From DATFVA01 sp963764235 (GTDB lineage Bacteria; Bacteroidota; Ignavibacteria; Ignavibacteriales; Ignavibacteriaceae): DNA of 64,000 nt. Below the pieces are notes generated by a model. The model was not told the origin of the DNA. It saw only the letters and a list, made by a program, of their open reading frames with translations, and did no database searches. Below are positions 62,128-64,000 of this stretch, piece by piece. How positions within the stretch are numbered: position 1 is the stretch's first letter; each line of letters begins with the position of its first letter. The position numbers were made by a program, and so were the translations under genes. Location of the stretch: positions 372,001-436,000 of the forward strand of contig CAVXRO010000006.1 of assembly GCA_963764235.1 (NCBI GenBank). Direction: 5' to 3'.

Positions 62128-64000
62128 AAAATTACTATTTATCAATTTTTGAAGCTTATTTATTTCGTCTCTCAGATTAGCGGCTCGTTCAAATTCAAGG
62201 TCTCGTGCCGCCTGCACCATTTGTTCTTTCAGTTGATCAACTAAATCTCTCTTCTGATCATTATCCATATATTTTAAGACCGGCTCGGCTACTTTGGAAA
62301 AAGAAAAATCTTCTTCTTTTTCCTTCTTCCTCATATCGGCAATAGAAGTTGAGGACATAATTTCTTCCATACTTTTATAAATAGTTTTAGGAGAAATATT
62401 ATTTTGTTTATTATACTCCGTCTGAAGAATTCTACGCCGCTCTGTTTTCTCATCTATTGTCTTGCGCATTGATTCAGTAATTTTATCGGCATACATAATT
62501 ACAATGCCGTTCTGATTTCGGGCAGTTCGGCCGGCTGTCTGCATCAGCGATCTTTCGCTTCTGAGGAAACCTTCCTTATCCGCATCGATAATAGCAACTA
62601 AAGATACTTCGGGCAGATCCAAACCTTCTCTCAAGAGATTAACACCTACCAGAACATCGAAGTCTCCGAGCCTTAAATCTCTTAGTATCTCAACTCGTTC
62701 AAGCGCATCAATATCGCTGTGGATGTACCGAACTTTGATTCCAATTTTATCCAAATAATCAGATAGATCTTCCGCCATTTTTTTCGTCAACGTAGTAACG
62801 AGAGTTCTTTCTTTTAAGATGACTCTTTTTCTAATTTCTCCGATCAGATCGTCAATCTGACCTTTAATAGGACGAACTTCAATTTTTGGATCGAGCAGTC
62901 CGGTGGGACGAATAATTTGCTCCACCACAACCCCGCCGCTTTTTTCCAATTCAAATCGGAAGGAGTAGCGCTAACAAAGATTACCTGGTCAAGCATTTCT
63001 AAAATTCTTCATACTTCATCGGTCTGTTATCAAGCGCGGAAGGAAGACGGAAATCCGTATTCCACAAGGGTTCTTTTCGTGCGCGGTCGCCATTATACAT
63101 TCCTCTGATCTGGGGAACTGTTACATGCGACTCATCAATCACTACAAAGAAAATCTTTTGGAAAATAATCCATTAAGTTATAGGGACGTGAGCCGGGCAG
63201 TCTTCCATCATGTGCCTGGAATAGTTTTCGATACCCGAGCAATAACCGATTTCTTTCATCATCTCAATATCGAATTGTGTTCTCTGTTCAATCCTCTGGG
63301 CCTCAAGATATTTTTCCTCATTGCGGAAAAATCTTAACCTCTTCCAATTTCCTGTTCAATACCATAAATTGCTCTTTTGAGATTATCACGATTTGAGACG
63401 AAATATTTTGCCGGGTAAATAGGACTCAGTCGATTTCCCTTATTACTTCTCCCGTTACAGAGTCAATAATGCTGAGCTTTCAATCTCATCATCCAAAAAT
63501 TCTATTCTTACTGCTTCCTCATATTGATATGCCGGAATAATTTCAACCACATCACCCCGGGCACTGAAAGTTCCGCGGCTAAAATCCATATCATTTCTTA
63601 CATAATGAATCTCAATCAAATCCCTTAACAATTTTTTTCTTGGGGACTGGATACCTTTATGGAGAAATATTATTTGATTTGCATATTCCTGAGGTGCCCC
63701 GATACCATATATACAGCTTACAGCTGGCTACAACAATTACATCATTTCTTCCTTCAACCAAAGAAGTCGTTGCTTTCAGACGAAGGCGGTCGATCTCTTC
63801 ATTAACAGAAAAATCTTTTTCGATAAAGAGATCTCTTTTAACTACATATGCTTCCGGCTGATAATAATCATAGTAACTGATAAAGAATTCTACCGCGTTA
63901 TTAGGAAAGAAAGCTTTAAACTCCGAGTAAAGCTGAGCGGCAAAAGTTTTATTATGTGAGATGATCAATGTGGGTTTATTAATCTCGTCAATAACATTTG
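62116..64000 (-). CDS. uvrB: Excinuclease ABC subunit B, partial and interrupted by indels
   Basis: UvrB, the damage-verifying helicase of nucleotide excision repair; its start lies beyond the right edge. The clean C-terminal part (62949-62116) has IRPTGLLDPKIEVRP, LVTTLTKKMAEDL, VRYIHSDIDALERVEIL, VGVNLLREGLDLPEVSLVAI, QTAGRTARN and a C-terminal UVR motif (ARDLEFERAANLRDEI). A second clean piece (63968-63657) has LIISHNKTFAAQLYSEFKAF, FPNNAVEFFISYYDYYQPEA and YVVKRDLFIEKDFSVNEEID. Between them (~62950-63656) the reading switches frames repeatedly (for example KMLDQVIFVSATPSDL is visible out of frame), consistent with several single-base errors. Confidence 0.85.

Noticed and set aside
60288..64000. 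True pseudogenisation of queuosine, truA and uvrB genes
   Set aside because: Indels hit four unrelated genes evenly and mostly in homopolymers next to the window end, which fits sequencing error better.

Overview
The window reads as a chromosomal stretch from a free-living member of the Ignavibacteria/Chlorobi/Bacteroidetes branch. This is inferred from four things: secreted proteins ending in the NYPNPFNP-type C-terminal sorting module of type IX secretion (T9SS), the alternative two-domain GlmU found in Bacteroidetes, a zinc-free type-B L31, and a DUF6913-like protein. No tRNA, rRNA, CRISPR array, insertion sequence or prophage was recognised. Most genes look vertically inherited and are packed into operons with 1-4 nt overlaps and frequent TTG/GTG starts.

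Layout. (1) 1-5131, minus strand: four secreted proteins, three with T9SS sorting modules and one lipoprotein; two of the four are broken near their 5' ends. (2) 5132-5968: a gene-poor gap holding a dead T9SS C-terminus and short palindromic repeats. (3) 5969-37200: a long co-oriented plus-strand run. It holds an NSS symporter with a 40-residue partner, holA, an ECF sigma factor with a membrane partner, rpmE2, an RND efflux operon (adaptor, pump, TolC), an alternative glmU split by a frameshift, rsmB, a RodZ-like gene, ligA, DUF6913, STAS, two SSS symporters, a HAD phosphatase, a 7TM-HD phosphodiesterase, xerD, an M50 protease, a lipoprotein, an MsbA-like ABC exporter, an O-antigen-ligase-like protein with a propeller-like insert, and a GlmU-like nucleotidyltransferase. 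(4) 37222-40895: dgt (minus) and recG (plus). (5) 41144-44944: an operon of two D-Ala-D-Ala-ligase-like ATP-grasp enzymes, a GNAT and a lysine 2,3-aminomutase; this is the best candidate here for an undescribed pathway. (6) 45292-47776, minus strand: thioredoxin-like protein, NAD kinase, DUF1844 and a glycosyltransferase. (7) 47960-55552: a surface-polysaccharide locus with a flippase, four glycosyltransferases, a methyltransferase-like protein and the initiating sugar-phosphate transferase. (8) 55624-60164, minus strand: a TSP3-repeat/SPOR outer-membrane protein, a SPOR remnant, a cupredoxin carried by a T9SS module, a 34-residue membrane peptide, bacterioferritin and rpsT. (9) 60288-64000: queE, queD, truA and uvrB, every one interrupted by single-base indels.

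Two themes go beyond gene calling. First, three intergenic regions (about 16.07-16.22, 45.02-45.19 and 58.99-59.17 kb) carry what looks like one dispersed element of 150-180 bp. Each copy has a TGACA-N3/4-TGTCA-type palindrome at both ends and a CATTTTGAGTGCAA-like block followed by ATAAAAGGC repeats, always in the same order. One copy lies between two convergent genes, so it is not simply a promoter. Second, three otherwise intact genes are broken by single missing bases, and the last 3.5 kb is riddled with indels. Sequencing or assembly error, especially at the right end, is more likely than real gene decay.
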